From assembly GCA_036742665.1 (NCBI GenBank), contig DAINQP010000146.1:1-15915 (forward strand): a stretch of DNA of 15,915 nt, written 5' to 3'. Positions 14,617 through 15,915 of the stretch are shown here, piece after piece; positions within the stretch are counted from its first letter, which is position 1, and the number at the start of each line of letters is the position of its first letter. The translations under genes were made by a program, and so were the position numbers. The stretch comes from Gp6-AA40 sp036742665 (lineage in GTDB: Bacteria > Acidobacteriota > Vicinamibacteria > Vicinamibacterales > UBA2999). The notes under the pieces were generated by a model. It was not told where the DNA came from and did not search any database. It saw only the letters and a list, made by a program, of their open reading frames with translations.

Positions 14617-15534
14617 ATGGACGCGTATCAGATTGCCCTCGTCGCCATCACCTTTGGCGCCGCTATCGTCAACGGCGCGTTGGGGTACGGGTTTTCGTCG
14701 ATCACCGTCCCGCTGGCGCTGCTGTTTCTGACGAACCGGGTGCTGAACCCGGCCCTGGTGCCCATCGAGGTCGCGCTCAATGCCTACGTCCTCTGGGTCA
14801 ACCGGGCCGCGCTGCCCAGCGTCTGGCGGCGCGTCCTTCCCATCGTCATCGGCCTTGCACCTGGTGTGCTGCTGGGCACCGCCCTGGTATCGCAGGTCAA
14901 TCCGGGCTGGCTGAAGTTCTTGACCTTCATCGTCTTGCTGCCGCTGATCCTCTTTCAGGCGGCCGGCTACCGCCGACCCATTCAATCGGAGCGATCGGTT
15001 GGGTTCGTGTTCGGCGGGGGCGTCGGCGTGCTCTATTCGGTGACGACGATCTCGGGTCCGCCGCTCGCAGTGATGCTGAGCAACCAGGGCCTCACCAAGC
15101 AGAACTTCCGCGCGGCGCTCGGTTTCATCCGTCTGGCCGAGTCGTCGTTTACGGCCGTCGCCTACTATTACGCCGGCTTGTATTCGCTGGAGAGCATGGG
15201 GCTCATCCCCTACATCCTGCCGAGCATCGCCATCGGTGTCCCAATCGGCGCGGTCCTCATCCGGCGCATTCGTCCGGAGACGTTCCGCCGGATCTGTATG
15301 AGCTTCGATGCGTGGATCGTCGCCTTCGGCCTGTCCACTCTGCTAAAGGACCTTCATTTGGTCGAGAGCAGTCGCGCCTACCTCGTGATGGTGGTGGTCG
15401 GCGTGCTCGACACCTGGCTGCTCTATCGCTTCTTCTCGGTGCAGTTGCCGATGGTGAAGCAGGCCGAGTTTCTCGCTTCCACTGAACGTCGAGGCCGGCT
15501 GCAACCGGCCCGAGCCCAAGGAGACCAGATATGA
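14617..15534 (+). CDS. TauE/SafE family membrane permease
   Basis: 305 residues from ATG 14617; no Shine-Dalgarno sequence is obvious, but the N-terminus MDAYQIALVAITFGAAIVNG matches the family. About eight membrane segments are visible in two related halves, with the family's glycine-rich segments NGALGYGFSSITVPLALLFL near residue 20 and GGGVGVLYSVTTISGPPLAVMLSNQG near 136-160. TauE/SafE proteins are anion exporters or permeases linked to sulfite, sulfoacetate and other sulfonates, with many members of unknown substrate. The stop overlaps the start of an acyl-CoA synthetase gene (ATGA, 15531-15534), which suggests the permease moves the acid that the ligase activates or a by-product of its pathway. 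The C-terminal 25 residues are hydrophilic and probably cytoplasmic. Confidence 0.9.
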   Translation: MDAYQIALVAITFGAAIVNGALGYGFSSITVPLALLFLTNRVLNPALVPIEVALNAYVLWVNRAALPSVWRRVLPIVIGLAPGVLLGTALVSQVNPGWLKFLTFIVLLPLILFQAAGYRRPIQSERSVGFVFGGGVGVLYSVTTISGPPLAVMLSNQGLTKQNFRAALGFIRLAESSFTAVAYYYAGLYSLESMGLIPYILPSIAIGVPIGAVLIRRIRPETFRRICMSFDAWIVAFGLSTLLKDLHLVESSRAYLVMVVVGVLDTWLLYRFFSVQLPMVKQAEFLASTERRGRLQPARAQGDQI

Positions 15535-15915
15535 CACCCTCGGACGGCGCCTCCATCGCTTCGAAGACGCTGCTCGGATTGATCCAGGCGATTCCCACCG
15601 AGCAGACGGCTGTCGTCGCACCCGAACAGAACATTCGGCTCACGTACGGCGGCTTGCGCAAGCAGATCCAGGCCGTCGCGGAAGCGCTGGCCGCGTCGGG
15701 CGTCAATCGCGGTGACCGCATCGGCATCGCACTGCCTAACGGTGTGCCGAACGTCGTGACGTTCCTCGCGGCGTCGCTGGCCGGGACAGCCGCACCACTC
15801 AACCCTTCCTACAAGGAAGAGGAGTTCCGCTTCTATCTCGAGGACACCAACGCGAAAGTGTTGTTGCTGCCGCCCGACGGGCTCGGCGACGCGCGAGCCG
15901 CCGCTACCGCACGAA
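15531..15915 (+). CDS. AMP-forming acyl-CoA synthetase, 3' end missing (oxalyl-CoA synthetase-like)
   Basis: ATG 15531 follows AAGGAG (15518-15523) and overlaps the permease stop. The first 128 residues are in the window; the rest runs past the right edge. They form the N-terminal subdomain of the ANL (acyl-CoA synthetase/NRPS adenylation/luciferase) superfamily: LTYGGLRKQIQAVAEAL, then GVNRGDRIGIALPNG, then AAPLNPSYKEEEFRFYLEDT. The last segment is close to what I recall from oxalyl-CoA synthetases (AAE3/Pcs60 type), but the ATP-binding and substrate motifs are outside the window, so the substrate is open. Such enzymes activate a carboxylic acid to acyl-AMP and then the CoA thioester in the cytoplasm. 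Coupling to a TauE/SafE permease fits uptake or export of a small dicarboxylic or sulfonated acid. Confidence 0.85.
   Translation, partial: MTPSDGASIASKTLLGLIQAIPTEQTAVVAPEQNIRLTYGGLRKQIQAVAEALAASGVNRGDRIGIALPNGVPNVVTFLAASLAGTAAPLNPSYKEEEFRFYLEDTNAKVLLLPPDGLGDARAAATAR

Overview
The window is GC-rich, densely coded bacterial DNA with no rRNA, tRNA, CRISPR array or transposase that I can recognise. Two secreted protein families (at 8204 and 13345) resemble uncharacterised families I associate with Acidobacteriota. Together with small palindromes scattered between genes, they suggest a member of that phylum, possibly of the Vicinamibacteria; this is an inference from memory, not a database result.

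Region 1 (1-8016, plus strand) looks like one copper/silver efflux operon. It opens with the 3' part of a HupE/UreJ-type membrane protein. This overlaps by ATGA a single-pass anchored periplasmic protein, followed by a small exported Cys/His/Met-rich protein. The three efflux genes follow: a CusA-type RND pump, a TolC-type outer-membrane factor and a CusB-type adaptor, the last three joined by ATGA overlaps. The pump keeps the three CusA metal-relay methionines. Unusually, it carries an extra C-terminal membrane segment and a methionine-rich YtkA/FixH-like domain, which is the most interesting feature here.

Region 2 (8144-9749) has a perfect 27-bp tandem duplication carrying the ribosome binding site, then two secreted proteins of unknown function. 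The second has a perfect palindrome inside its signal-peptide coding sequence. Region 3 (9913-13276) holds an MmgE/PrpD-family protein with a twin-arginine signal. It converges, across a short hairpin, on a cytochrome c-PQQ dehydrogenase of the polyvinyl-alcohol-dehydrogenase type. A secreted protein of unknown function (13345) is transcribed divergently from that dehydrogenase.

Region 4 (14186-14616) is a non-coding stretch with a heptamer repeat array, a degenerate inverted copy of it, and three hairpins. Region 5 (14617-15915) holds a TauE/SafE permease that overlaps by ATGA the start of an AMP-forming acyl-CoA synthetase, cut by the window end and resembling oxalyl-CoA synthetases.
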